NCBI RefSeq assembly: GCF_000786695.1
Contig: NZ_CP009962.1
Coordinates: forward strand, 124,001 to 188,000
Origin: Collimonas arenae
GTDB taxonomy: Bacteria > Pseudomonadota > Gammaproteobacteria > Burkholderiales > Burkholderiaceae_D
Length of the DNA stretch: 64,000 bases
Direction of reading: 5' to 3'
Part shown: positions 1 to 8,887 of the stretch, in pieces
How positions within the stretch are numbered: position 1 is the stretch's first letter
How the letters are laid out: every line of letters starts with the position of its first letter
Notes under the pieces: generated by a model
The model's database searches: none
The model's input: only the letters and a program-made list of their open reading frames with translations
Told to the model about the DNA's origin: nothing
Program-made: the position numbers and the translations under genes

Positions 1-1769
1 TACCATTTCCAGGCGACGTTTTTCTTGGCCAGGCCTTCGGCGATGGTCGGCACGGTTTGCGGCGGATAGTTATAGTTGTTGGGACCGATCGGCTGGATGT
101 TGCCGTTCATGTCGTAGCCTGGATTGTAATTGTTGACCAGGTAGTATTTGCCGGCGTCGCAATTGCTCTTGACCTTCTTGCCGTTGAGAAAATTCAAGAT
201 CGGGGCGACGCCGGGCTGGCTGGCGTCCGAGCAATTGACGTAGGAGCCGCCCTGGTAGCCATCCTGCGAATAAAAATTCGGAGTTTGCGCCAGCGGGTTC
301 GGATTCTCGATCTGGTTGGCCGGCGGCGTGCCTACGGCGCCGCCGTTGTTGAAATAAGGCAGGTCGGCGGTGGCGATGGTGTAGAAGTTGGCGCCGGTGC
401 CGCCCATGATGCCCTGGTGATAGTTATCGCTCAGCGCATATTGCTGCGCCAGCGATTTGAAGAAAGGCGCGTCGCCGCTAGCCATGTTGAGGAAGCCCAT
501 CAGCTCGCCGCCCTGCCCTGGATTGCTCGGCGTGATGCCCTTGGTATCGCCGCCCTGGCCGACCGTCGCCGCCACCCAGGTAAACAAATCCAGCTTGGAA
601 TTGTCGCCGCCGGTCTGTTGCCACATTTGGAAGAAACGATGCACCGGATCGCCCGTTTGGGCGCTGGTCGCCGTCCCGTAGGGTACATATTTGGTCAGCT
701 GGAACGGGCCGCTAGGCAGGTTGCCCGGGAAACGGGTATCCGGCACTCCGCCTGGATCCTGGAAGGTTGGCGGTGCAAGTTCGCCGATCGCAGTCGGTTG
801 CGGCAAGGTGGCGTAGGCAGTCGAGCGCGTCGGGTTGATCGTGTAGGCGGTTTGGGTTGCACCCTGGTTTTGCATGGCCAGGCTGAAGTTCGGGCCTGGC
901 GTGCCGTCGGCGTTGATGATCCCTTGCGATAGCAAATTTTTCACGGTCTGGCCGCTTGGCGGCTGGTACGCACCGAACACCGCATCGAAGGTTTGGTTTT
1001 CGCCGACGACTACGATGACGTTCTGGATCGGCGTGGTGGTCGGGCCGTTGTTCAGCGCCACTACTGACTGGATCGCTGTTGCCGGCAAGGAGCCGCTGAC
1101 ATTGCCGGTAGGCGGAATCGTCAGCACTGCGCGATTGGCGTCGGCGCCCACCGCAACCTGACCGGTGTGGACGGTAAAGCGGGTCAGGTCGAACAGGTTG
1201 TCGAGCGGATCGCTGGCGACCGCCTGATACGTTGTACTGCCGATCGGGTCGGCGGTTTCGCTGGCGGGCACGCCCAGCGCGGTGAATAGCGCTTGCAGCG
1301 GCAAGGAGACATCGCTGACGGCTTGTGCAATGCTGGCAGAGCTAATTTTCGCCGCGCTGATTTGCGCAGGAGTCGGGTTGCCGCCAGGGACCAGGCCCAG
1401 CACGCGCTGGGTTACCAGCGAAGTCAGCGGATTCAGGTTGGCTTGTATTGCGTTGCCGCCATTTGGATTGATGACCGAGGACAAAGTGGCGGCGCTGCCG
1501 TCGGCGTCGTTAAACGGTGCGGTGAGGATAAATGGTCCGGTGCCTTTCAGCGGCAGGGTGAATTTGCCATTGCCATCGGTTAATGCCGTCTGCACGTTCT
1601 GGCCGCTGCTGTCGGTAATCGTAATAGTCACGCCCACCAGCGCCTTGCCTGTCGCTGCGACGCCGCTGACCATAGCGGTTCCGCCGTTGAACGAGTTGCC
1701 GCTACCGCCGCTGCAGCCGCACAGATAGACCAGCGTCGCGCAAGCCAGCGCCAGGGAATGAGGTTTCAT
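1..1769 (-). CDS. Phosphoesterase-family (acid phosphatase / phospholipase C-like) lipoprotein, C-terminus cut by window
   Basis: Open from an ATG at 1767-1769 to the window edge (589 codons, no stop seen), with AGGATAA about 5 bases upstream of the start. The first 19 residues are a hydrophobic signal ending Leu-Cys-Gly-Cys followed by Ser/Gly, so an exported lipoprotein is likely. Residues ~30-90 look like a small beta-sandwich (TDGNGKFTLPL). From about residue 250 the sequence reads VIVVVGENQTFDAVFGAY, the metal-binding start of the PF04185 phosphoesterase fold (AcpA, bacterial phospholipase C), and it continues with family-typical segments to the edge. Such enzymes cleave phosphomonoesters or phospholipid head groups outside the cytoplasm. 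A second member lies at 16383-18533. The substrate cannot be told from sequence. Confidence 0.8.
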   Translation of the reverse strand, partial: MKPHSLALACATLVYLCGCSGGSGNSFNGGTAMVSGVAATGKALVGVTITITDSSGQNVQTALTDGNGKFTLPLKGTGPFILTAPFNDADGSAATLSSVINPNGGNAIQANLNPLTSLVTQRVLGLVPGGNPTPAQISAAKISSASIAQAVSDVSLPLQALFTALGVPASETADPIGSTTYQAVASDPLDNLFDLTRFTVHTGQVAVGADANRAVLTIPPTGNVSGSLPATAIQSVVALNNGPTTTPIQNVIVVVGENQTFDAVFGAYQPPSGQTVKNLLSQGIINADGTPGPNFSLAMQNQGATQTAYTINPTRSTAYATLPQPTAIGELAPPTFQDPGGVPDTRFPGNLPSGPFQLTKYVPYGTATSAQTGDPVHRFFQMWQQTGGDNSKLDLFTWVAATVGQGGDTKGITPSNPGQGGELMGFLNMASGDAPFFKSLAQQYALSDNYHQGIMGGTGANFYTIATADLPYFNNGGAVGTPPANQIENPNPLAQTPNFYSQDGYQGGSYVNCSDASQPGVAPILNFLNGKKVKSNCDAGKYYLVNNYNPGYDMNGNIQPIGPNNYNYPPQTVPTIAEGLAKKNVAWKW

Positions 1770-1999
1770 GGATTATCCTGTTATCAGATGGTTGAGTAAT
1801 CAGGCTGAAAGGCAAGCGCGATGGGCGTGTGCGGCGTGCATTTGAGCAAATTTTTATTGTCGCAACCATATATGACTGCCTGATGTCAGAACGCGTTAAG
1901 GTTTGCGAAAAACAACAAACCGTTTAGAGTAGATCGTCCCTTGCTCTGGATTAATTATTGTGTTGCATGTAATTGCCAAGTGGAAATAAAAGGTAATCT

Positions 2000-2470
2000 A
2001 TGAAAATGTCTCCGTTGCCCTTGCTGCTGCTTGCCTTGCTGGTTTCCGACAAGGTGCTGGCCGACGATATGTCGATGTCGATGGTTGACATGCTGTCAGA
2101 TAAGGACGTGATGCAAGCTGCCAACGCTTGTTTGTCCAGGCATCCGAAAGGCGACAATATTTTTGTTGAGAACGTCTATCCGATGAACCGCGGTCTGGTG
2201 GGCGTCGTCACCGCTGACAGCTCCGGCCGCCGCTATGATTGCAGCGCCGATCTTGGGACTGGAAAAGTGCGCAGCAGCGAGCCGATCATCGAGCCGCGAG
2301 GACCTTTGTTCGTGTCAGTGCGCCAGATGTCGGCGCCGCCAAAAGGAGAATGTTTTATCAGCAATCCGGTGGTGATCGGCAGGCAATTGCAAGGCTGGTT
2401 GCTGATGCAGACCGGCAAATGCGGCGGGGTTTCCTGGGACGGTATCGCCGCCGCCGTGAAAGGACCATGA
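2000..2470 (+). CDS. Hypothetical secreted protein, 156 aa
   Basis: Not recognised as any family. It begins with a clear Sec signal peptide (MKMSPLPLLLLALLVSDKVLA, cleavage predicted before Asp-Asp), so it is probably periplasmic or secreted. The mature part is about 135 residues with four Cys (ACLSRH, YDCSA, GECFIS, GKCGG), which could form two disulfides. AAAGG precedes the ATG by 7 bases. It stands alone between the divergent phosphoesterase and the TPR gene. Function unknown; the call as a real gene rests on the signal peptide, the ribosome site and the absence of a better frame. Confidence 0.65.
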   Translation: MKMSPLPLLLLALLVSDKVLADDMSMSMVDMLSDKDVMQAANACLSRHPKGDNIFVENVYPMNRGLVGVVTADSSGRRYDCSADLGTGKVRSSEPIIEPRGPLFVSVRQMSAPPKGECFISNPVVIGRQLQGWLLMQTGKCGGVSWDGIAAAVKGP

Positions 2471-2605
2471 GAAACGACCTGCCAGTTGCAAGGAAGGCAA
2501 TTGAATTCCGTTAAAATAACGCCAATATCCGCTTACAACCTGTACGGCCATTTTTATCACCGGCCGGCGCCGCCAATATCCTCCAATAAGGTTCGCCTAA
2601 CCAAT

Positions 2606-3868
2606 ATGTCTTCTCTCGACGAAATCACCACTTTCTACGCCGCATATCAGCGAGAGACAAACATCAGGACAGCGCTCGAGTTTATCGACAAACTCCGCCT
2701 TGCCGGCAAGGCGGAAGATGCTATCGACCTGGCGTTGAAATGGTCGGATAAAACGACTGAACCGATAGCGCGTGCGCAACTGGCTTATTTCATGAGTTGC
2801 CTTGGCATGTTTGCGCCGGCAGAGCGTATTCTGGAAGAAGTGCTTCCGCAAGTAGAATCGGATGACGATACGTACTATCAGGTCCGGTTGGAACTGGCGG
2901 TCGTGAAATATTGCCTGGGGAAATTTCATCAGGCGCACGTGCTGCAACGTCCGCTGTACGGACCAAGATGGGGTGAAGTGTGGAGTCGGCTGAGTTCGCA
3001 CAATCGCGACAACAGTTGGTTTTTGCGTCATAAGGACAAGGTGCTTTACGATCAGCCTGTGGCAGGCAAAACCATCTTGATCGGTGCCGAAGGTGGAATT
3101 GGCGACATGCTGCAATTGTCCCGGTACGTCAAAAGATTGCAGCAAGAAGGAGCCGCGCTGATTTATTGCTCTGCGCCGCCGGCGCTTCAGAGCTTGATGG
3201 TCAATAGCGGGTTGCCGATTGTTGTCGTCGACTACGCGACCAGCCAGATGGTCGAATGTGATTTCTTTACCTCTTTTTTCGCGTTGTTCACCCGCTACCA
3301 GCAGAGTCCGTACTTCCCCGTCATGGAAGAAGATTATCTGGCGCTCTCTGCCAGTCATGTTTTACCCGGCGAGCTTCAGGAAAAGCTTCGCCGGCACAAC
3401 AGCGGCAAGCGCCGGATAGGGCTGGTCTGGCGTAGTGAAACGCGAGTACGTCATGAACCGTACCGATCGATGGATCTGGCAGCGCTGGCGCCGTTGCTGG
3501 CAAGCGTAGACGCCGATTTTTTCTCGCTGCAAGTCGGTGCCTTGAGCGAACAGGAAAGAATGCTGATGGCGCAGTATCGAATGGTAGATTTGGCGCCGCA
3601 TTTGCAATCGTTCGAAGACAGCGCGCATGTGCTGGAGCAGCTTGATCTGCTGCTGTCGATTGATTCAGCGCCGGCGCATCTGGCCGGGGCCCGCAAGCGG
3701 CCGGTGTGGTTGATGCTGGCACGGGCCAGCGACTATCGCTGGTACGATTGCCAGCGCTTCACGCCATGGTATTCCTCAATGCGCCTGTATCGCCAAGCTA
3801 AACTCGGCGACTGGCAGTCGGTAGTTGCCGCCATGATCGCCTCTTTGTCAGATCGGGATCCTGCTTAG
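2606..3868 (+). CDS. TPR-repeat protein with glycosyltransferase-9-like C-terminal half
   Basis: A 420-residue protein. The N-terminal ~110 residues are helical repeats of TPR character (AEDAIDLALKW, FAPAERILEEVLPQ). The second half carries GAEGGIGDMLQLSRYVKRL, close to the GGIGDLL/R motif of ADP-heptose or GT-B type glycosyltransferases, then RIGLVWRSET and the donor-site-like LLLSIDSAPAHLAGA. Large bacterial TPR-glycosyltransferase proteins share this architecture and often modify surface or flagellar proteins. The frame is open from a TTG at 2486, but ATG 2606 (MSSLDEITTF) fits better because conserved-looking sequence begins there. It converges on the methyltransferase at 3892, which may be a functional partner. 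Substrate unknown. Confidence 0.7.
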   Translation: MSSLDEITTFYAAYQRETNIRTALEFIDKLRLAGKAEDAIDLALKWSDKTTEPIARAQLAYFMSCLGMFAPAERILEEVLPQVESDDDTYYQVRLELAVVKYCLGKFHQAHVLQRPLYGPRWGEVWSRLSSHNRDNSWFLRHKDKVLYDQPVAGKTILIGAEGGIGDMLQLSRYVKRLQQEGAALIYCSAPPALQSLMVNSGLPIVVVDYATSQMVECDFFTSFFALFTRYQQSPYFPVMEEDYLALSASHVLPGELQEKLRRHNSGKRRIGLVWRSETRVRHEPYRSMDLAALAPLLASVDADFFSLQVGALSEQERMLMAQYRMVDLAPHLQSFEDSAHVLEQLDLLLSIDSAPAHLAGARKRPVWLMLARASDYRWYDCQRFTPWYSSMRLYRQAKLGDWQSVVAAMIASLSDRDPA

Positions 3869-3891
3869 TTTTAAACTCACTCGGCTTTATT

Positions 3892-4728
3892 TCAGCTTTG
3901 TCCATGACCTGCCGTCGCCGACGGCAGCTCCGGGACTTCATCCTGAGCCGGTATGAACGGCTTCAGCCATTCAGCGACATGCGGGCGGTACATTGCGTGC
4001 AAGCCATCGTTGAAACTGTGTACGCGCAGCGCGAAATGTGTCGCCAATGCGGTCAAGGCCGGCAATGTATAAAATGAAATGTGACCGTTGCGAGGCGCGC
4101 AATACCACCAGTTATGCAAGCCATCGTCGACTATCTGCTGCGGGCAGAGCAAGGTGCTGAATAGCAGGGCACCATCCGGACTCAAGAAACTGTTGATATC
4201 CTTGACGAGGTCCAACGGGTCGTGCACGTGCTCGAATACTTCGAAGCAGGTAACCATATTGAACTGCCGTTCAGGGCGTTGGGTAGAGGAGAACGGATCG
4301 AAACTGGCTACTGAAGCAAAGCCGTTTTTCCCGAGGATCTCGGTCATCATGCCCATGCCGGAGCCGTAGTCGAGCAGGCTGATCTGCTCCTTCATGCGAC
4401 CCATGTTGTTCATGATCATGTCGGCGTTGGACTGTGGCCGTGAGCCCAGGTAATCCGGATCATGGCGCACGTAATCGTCGTTATAAATGTGAGCGGCAAA
4501 GTCTTCGGTCCGCCATTTGTCGAGCGCCCGGGTGAAGGTAAAGCCGCAACTGCCGCAGCGGTAAAAGTACACCGGCCAGCCCGCATAGGGATCGATTTTT
4601 TTCCCCGCATGGACATCGGCGCCGCATCTGGAAAAATCAACCAGGCCGGCCAGCGTAGATGTCTGGCCGCAGCATTTGCATGCGGTCATTTCTGGAACCC
4701 TGTTGCACTCGTATGGATTGTGATTCAT
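3892..4728 (-). CDS. Class I SAM-dependent methyltransferase with N-terminal zinc ribbon
   Basis: A 278-residue protein. Residues 17-70 contain paired Cys motifs (CKCCG and YRCGSCGF) expected to hold zinc, as in the N-terminal domain of many sugar or phospholipid O-/C-methyltransferases. Residues ~115-200 form the SAM domain: LLDYGSGMGMM (motif I), MVTCFEVFEHVHDP (motif IV, typical of Methyltransf_11/23) and LSPDGALLFST. It lies tail to tail with the TPR/glycosyltransferase gene 23 bases away, so a shared role in glycan or surface modification is possible but unproven. No operon partner on its own strand. Confidence 0.75.
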   Translation of the reverse strand: MNHNPYECNRVPEMTACKCCGQTSTLAGLVDFSRCGADVHAGKKIDPYAGWPVYFYRCGSCGFTFTRALDKWRTEDFAAHIYNDDYVRHDPDYLGSRPQSNADMIMNNMGRMKEQISLLDYGSGMGMMTEILGKNGFASVASFDPFSSTQRPERQFNMVTCFEVFEHVHDPLDLVKDINSFLSPDGALLFSTLLCPQQIVDDGLHNWWYCAPRNGHISFYTLPALTALATHFALRVHSFNDGLHAMYRPHVAEWLKPFIPAQDEVPELPSATAGHGQS

Positions 4729-4950
4729 AACGGTGGCTACCTTGAAAATGGTGGTGGCGGGACTACCTGTATCCGGTTGTCATTATAGCGATAAACACAA
4801 TGCCGCTTTTAGGTAGAATCCATGGGTAAACAAAATTACTGAAGCCATTGCCGAAGCCGCCGCCAGGCGACAAATCCGCATAAAACGTGGAGCTGTTGGC
4901 GCAAGGCGGGGATAATGCTGTACTTCAGCCACTTGAACCCGGGAGAGAAA

Positions 4951-6090
4951 ATGCAGATCAATGCCAAAAACACGTTGCTGGCCGCCGCAATGACCTTGAC
5001 GATGGCGACTGCCGTGCAGGCGCAGGAGCAGGTTGTGAAGATCGCTCACGTCGGTCCGATCACAGGTCCGGTCGCACACGTCGGCAAGGACAATGAAAAC
5101 GGCGCGCGCATGGCGATCGACGATCTCAACGCCAAACATCTGGTGATCGGCGGTAAAAAGATCAAATTCGTGCTGCAGGCCGAAGATGACGGCAGCGACC
5201 CGAAGCAGGCGACCAGCGTCGCCCAGAAACTGGTGGATGCGAAAGTGGCGGCGGTGATCGGCCACCTGCAATCCGGCACCTCTATCCCCGCTTCGAAGAT
5301 CTATTTCGATGCCGGCATCCCGCAGATTTCGCCTTCCGCTACCAGCGCCAAATATACCGAGCAAGGTTTCAACACTACTTTCCGCGTGGTGGCCAACGAT
5401 TCCCAGCTCGGGGCAGCGATGGGACGCTATGCGGCCAAGGTCCTGCACGCCAAGAAGGTCGCGGTCATCGATGACCGTACCGCTTACGGCCAGGGTCTGG
5501 CGACCGAATTCCTCAAGGATGCCAAAGCCAACGGCGTCGATATCGTCTCGACTCAATACACCAACGATCGCGCCACCGACTTCAGCGCCATCCTGACCGC
5601 CGTCAAAGCCAAGCAGCCCGACCTGATTTTCTTTGGCGGCATCGACGCCAGCGCAGGCACCATGCTGCGGCAAATGCGCCAGCTCGGCATCACCGCCAAG
5701 TTTATGGGCGGCGATGCGATCTGTACCGCAGCGTTGCCACGTCTGGCCGGCGAGGGTTTGCTGGATGACCAGGTGTATTGCGCGATCGCCGGTGGGGTTG
5801 AAAACCAGGCGCCGCTGGATGCCTTCAAGGCCGCCTACAAGCAGAAATACAATGCCGACATTGTTCAGTACGCGCCTTATACCTACGACGCCGTGATGAT
5901 CATCGCCAAGGCCATGCAAGAGGCGAATTCGGTCGATCCGAAACAATATTTGCCGAAGCTGGGCAAGATCCAGTACACCGGCGTCACCGGCAAGATCGCG
6001 TTTGACGACAAGGGCGATATCAAGAACGGCACGTTGTCGATTTACACCTTCCGCAACGGCCAGCAGGTTTTGCTATCGTTGACCAAGTAA
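4951..6090 (+). CDS. Branched-chain amino acid ABC transporter periplasmic binding protein (LivJ-like)
   Basis: A 379-residue type I periplasmic binding protein. ATG 4951 is preceded by GGGAGAG and starts a clean Sec signal (MQINAKNTLLAAAMTLTMATAVQA, cut before QEQ). The mature protein opens VVKIAHVGPITGPVAHVGKDNENG and contains VAAVIGHLQSGTSIPASKIY and ISPSATSAKYTE, the standard Leu/Ile/Val-binding family pattern for ligand contacts. The track is open a further 12 codons upstream, but that start lacks a ribosome site. No permease or ATPase genes are adjacent, so it is an orphan binding protein that must use transporter parts encoded elsewhere. Exact ligand unknown. Confidence 0.88.
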   Translation: MQINAKNTLLAAAMTLTMATAVQAQEQVVKIAHVGPITGPVAHVGKDNENGARMAIDDLNAKHLVIGGKKIKFVLQAEDDGSDPKQATSVAQKLVDAKVAAVIGHLQSGTSIPASKIYFDAGIPQISPSATSAKYTEQGFNTTFRVVANDSQLGAAMGRYAAKVLHAKKVAVIDDRTAYGQGLATEFLKDAKANGVDIVSTQYTNDRATDFSAILTAVKAKQPDLIFFGGIDASAGTMLRQMRQLGITAKFMGGDAICTAALPRLAGEGLLDDQVYCAIAGGVENQAPLDAFKAAYKQKYNADIVQYAPYTYDAVMIIAKAMQEANSVDPKQYLPKLGKIQYTGVTGKIAFDDKGDIKNGTLSIYTFRNGQQVLLSLTK

Positions 6091-6139
6091 GGCCCACCGT
6101 TTAACGCCGCCGGCGCGACGGGACTATCAGGAGGCGATA

Positions 6140-6844
6140 TTGGCACAGGCAGCAAGCCGCACCGGACGCTTGTTCATGCTGATGGATGCATTGCGCAGCT
6201 ATCGGCGGCCGGTGACCGCCGCTCGGCTGGCTGAGGATTTGTCGGTCTCGGTGCGCACTATCTATCGCGATGTGCAGACCCTGATCGAGCTCGGCGCGCC
6301 GCTGGAGGGCGAAGCCGGGCTGGGCTATGTGCTGCGCTCCGGATTTTTCCTGCCGCCGCTGATGTTCAACGAGGATGAGCTGGAAGCGTTGGTGCTGGGC
6401 GCGCGCTGGGTCCAGCGTCAGGGCGATGCCGGCTTGACGCAAGCGGCCGCCAACGCGCTCAGCAAGATCGCCACCGCTTCACCGGCCGACCTGCGCGACA
6501 GCATGGCCAACATGGGTTTGTGGGCCGCCAGCTGGCAGCAGGAACCGGTTCACCACCTGGCGCTGGGGCCGATCCGTGAGGCGATCCGGCGTCAGCATAA
6601 ACTCAGCATCAACTACAGCGACGAGCACGGCAGCGCCACCGAACGCCTGATCTGGCCGGTTGCGCTGGCTTTTTTCGAGGGCAAGCGACTGCTGATCGGC
6701 TGGTGTGAACTGCGTAGCGGATTCCGGCACTTCCGCTGCGACCGGATCGCGTTGCTGACAGTGACCAGGCAGCGTTACCCGCAGCACCGCAATGTGCTGC
6801 TGCAAACCTGGCGTCGTGAAAACCAGTTCGCCGAAGAGCAATAA
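6140..6844 (+). CDS. HTH-WYL (YafY-family) transcriptional regulator
   Basis: A 234-residue regulator starting at TTG 6140 behind a perfect AGGAGG five bases away. Residues 8-60 form a DeoR/HTH_11-type helix-turn-helix (RLFMLMDALRSYRRPVTAARLAEDLSVSVRTIYRDVQTL). The region from ~95 to 205 is a WYL domain (INYSDEHGSATERLIWPVALAFFEGKRLLIGWCELRSGFRHF), a ligand- or nucleic-acid-sensing module. It lies directly upstream of a glutathione S-transferase on the same strand. A CTGACA-N5-TGTCAG palindrome sits between the two, so repression of the GST, and perhaps of itself, is a reasonable inference. Confidence 0.85.
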   Translation: MAQAASRTGRLFMLMDALRSYRRPVTAARLAEDLSVSVRTIYRDVQTLIELGAPLEGEAGLGYVLRSGFFLPPLMFNEDELEALVLGARWVQRQGDAGLTQAAANALSKIATASPADLRDSMANMGLWAASWQQEPVHHLALGPIREAIRRQHKLSINYSDEHGSATERLIWPVALAFFEGKRLLIGWCELRSGFRHFRCDRIALLTVTRQRYPQHRNVLLQTWRRENQFAEEQ

Positions 6845-6865
6845 CAAAGACTTGTCATAACACTA

Positions 6866-6882
6866 CTGACACAGACTGTCAG
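6866..6882. promoter_or_regulatory. Inverted repeat CTGACA-N5-TGTCAG, candidate WYL-regulator operator
   Basis: A perfect 6-bp inverted repeat in the 88-bp gap between the WYL regulator and the GST gene. With flanks it becomes CACTACTGACA and an imperfect mirror (8 of 11 positions). Its place 50 bp ahead of the GST start suits a repressor site. Binding by the neighbour protein is inference. Confidence 0.45.
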
Positions 6883-6932
6883 CAGCCGGGGACTAAGATG
6901 CTTCATCGCTTCAACCACCCGGAGATTCCAGC

Positions 6933-7565
6933 ATGCGCCTCTATCACCATCCCATTTCAACGAATGCCCGCCGCGCCGTCATGACCGCGCATCATTTGCA
7001 GCAACCGGTCGAGCTGGTGCTGTTGGATCTATCCAGCGGGGATCAGCGCAAGCATCTGCTGAGCATTAATCCGAACGAGAAAATCCCGGTGCTGGTGGAT
7101 GGCGACTTCATCTTGTGGGAATCCTGCGCCATCATGCAATACTTGGCTGACAAGACCCCGGGCCAGACCGTCTATCCGACCGAATTGCAGGCACGGGCTG
7201 ACGTCAACCGCTGGATGTTCTGGTCGGGCCAGCACCTGGCGCCGGCGATCGCAATCTTTTACTGGGAAAATTTCATAAAAGACCTGATCGGCGCCGGCCA
7301 GCCGGATCCGGTGGAACTCAGGCGCGGAGAGGTCGATCTGGAATCGTTCGCCACGGTGCTGGACGGCCATCTGGCAGGACGCCAGTGGGTGTGTGGCGGC
7401 GGCCTGACCCTGGCGGATTTCTCCATCGCTGCGCCGCTGATGGCGGCTGGTCCGGGCCGGGCGCCGCTGGCGCAGTACCGCCATCTGCAAGCCTGGTTCA
7501 GCCGCGTGCAGGAGCTCGACGCGTGGCGCCAGACCGAACTCGATGCAGAGCTGATGGTTGCCTGA
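6933..7565 (+). CDS. Glutathione S-transferase family protein
   Basis: A 210-residue cytosolic GST. The N-terminal thioredoxin-like half reads MRLYHHPISTNARRAVMTAHHL and INPNEKIPVLVDGDFILWESCAIMQYLADK, with the cis-Pro (IPVL) and the ES glutathione-binding pair. The C-terminal helical half has GGGLTLADFSIAAPLM, the N-capping box of GST folds. GGAG precedes the ATG by 8 bases. A WYL regulator sits just upstream with an intergenic palindrome. Probably a detoxification enzyme; the substrate is unknown. Confidence 0.85.
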   Translation: MRLYHHPISTNARRAVMTAHHLQQPVELVLLDLSSGDQRKHLLSINPNEKIPVLVDGDFILWESCAIMQYLADKTPGQTVYPTELQARADVNRWMFWSGQHLAPAIAIFYWENFIKDLIGAGQPDPVELRRGEVDLESFATVLDGHLAGRQWVCGGGLTLADFSIAAPLMAAGPGRAPLAQYRHLQAWFSRVQELDAWRQTELDAELMVA

Positions 7566-7615
7566 GGAAATAGCAATCCGCCAAGATCCAGCGCTGGCAA
7601 GGATATAATCCGGCG

Positions 7616-8887
7616 ATGGACCTACCCCCGATCTTCAGCATCCTGCCGCAACATCAGATCCTCAGCCGCCTGACAGGAATGCGCTGGATCGCCATCGTGG
7701 CGCAGCTGCTGGTAATCGCCGCGGTGCATTTCACGATCGATGTCGGGCTGTCGCGCGGTGCGCTGCAGTCACTGTTTTGCGTGATCGCCTTTCTCTGCGT
7801 TTTCAACTTGCTGAGCTGGTGGCGCATGCGCTTTGCGCGGCCAGCCGGCGATTCCGAGTTGTTCATGCAGTTGCTGGTGGATGTCACCGGCCTGTCATTG
7901 CTGCTCTATTTTTCCGGCGGCGCGACCAATCCCTTCGTCTCCTTTTATCTGCCGGCCCTAGCGGTCGCCGCCGCGATCTTGCCATGGCGACTGGCGTTCG
8001 CGCTGGCGCTGTACGCGTTTGCCAGCTATTCCTTGCTGACCTATGTCTACCAGCCGCTGCATATCCATGACAGCAGCCGAGGCATGGCCTATCACCTGGC
8101 CGGGATGTGGGTCAATTTTGCGGTATCGGCAGCGTTGATTACATGGTTCGTGACACGTATCTCCGGCAACCTGCGGCAGCGCGAGGCGCAACTGGCGCAG
8201 GCACGCGAGCGTCAGTTGCAAGGCGAACGAATGATCGCGCTGGGAGCACAGGCGGCCAGTGCTGCGCATGAAATGGGCACGCCACTGTCGACCATCGCGG
8301 TGATCGCCGGCGAGTTGCGCAATGAAGTCCGGCAGACTCCGGCGCTGGCGGCGTATGGCGCCGACCTGGCTGTCATCGAGCAGCAAATCGCGGTGTGCAA
8401 GAACGCGCTTGACCGCATGCGCGTCGATGCCGATCCGCAGTCGGTGTTGGGATCGCATGCCCTCAAAGAGTGGCTGGACAAATTCATTGATGCCTGGCGT
8501 CTGCGTTATCCGGCAGTCCATCTGTCTTTGACATTGTCGGAGCAGGATGGCTTGAGCAGCCATACCCAGGTGCTGGGCCAGATTCTGCTGACCCTGCTCG
8601 ACAATGCGGCGCGCGCGGCGGCGACCAAGGCTGGCGCCGGCCGGGTGCAAGTCACGCTGGTGATTGCCGCCGCCAGCGCGTTGATCCGGGTGCAAGACAA
8701 TGGCCCGGGCATCGATAGCGAACTGCTGATGCGACTCGGCTACCAGCCGGTGGCCAGCAGCGCCGACGGCAAAGGCATCGGCCTGCTGCTGGCGTTCGAG
8801 AGTGCGCGCCAGATCGGCGCCGCGATCAGGCTGAGTGCGACACCGGCAGATGGCACGATCGCCGAATTGACGGTGGCGCTGCCATGA
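7616..8887 (+). CDS. regB: Redox-responsive sensor histidine kinase RegB/PrrB
   Basis: A 423-residue membrane kinase. Six hydrophobic segments fill residues ~23-180. Between them lies SGGATNPF (GGxxNPF at 101-107), the quinone-linked heptapeptide typical of RegB/PrrB/ActS. The H-box is AAHEMGTPLSTI with His218, the family's HExGTPL form. Cys261 (AVCKNALDRMR) lies in the linker helix where RegB proteins keep their redox-active Cys. The ATPase domain has LDNAARAA (N-box) and QDNGPGID (G1), GKGIGLLLA (G2). Its stop overlaps the start of regA by four bases (ATGA), so the two are co-translated. It senses quinone/redox state and phosphorylates RegA. Confidence 0.9.
   Translation: MDLPPIFSILPQHQILSRLTGMRWIAIVAQLLVIAAVHFTIDVGLSRGALQSLFCVIAFLCVFNLLSWWRMRFARPAGDSELFMQLLVDVTGLSLLLYFSGGATNPFVSFYLPALAVAAAILPWRLAFALALYAFASYSLLTYVYQPLHIHDSSRGMAYHLAGMWVNFAVSAALITWFVTRISGNLRQREAQLAQARERQLQGERMIALGAQAASAAHEMGTPLSTIAVIAGELRNEVRQTPALAAYGADLAVIEQQIAVCKNALDRMRVDADPQSVLGSHALKEWLDKFIDAWRLRYPAVHLSLTLSEQDGLSSHTQVLGQILLTLLDNAARAAATKAGAGRVQVTLVIAAASALIRVQDNGPGIDSELLMRLGYQPVASSADGKGIGLLLAFESARQIGAAIRLSATPADGTIAELTVALP

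Noticed and set aside
57..932. Plus-strand open frame of 291 codons at the left edge
   Set aside because: It is the shadow of the minus-strand phosphoesterase that runs off the window; the translation shows no domain, whereas the minus frame has a lipoprotein signal and ENQTFD motif.
2486..2605. Extended N-terminus of the TPR/glycosyltransferase-like protein from TTG 2486
   Set aside because: The extra 40 residues show no repeat or signal character and begin 15 bp after the preceding stop; ATG 2606 is more natural.
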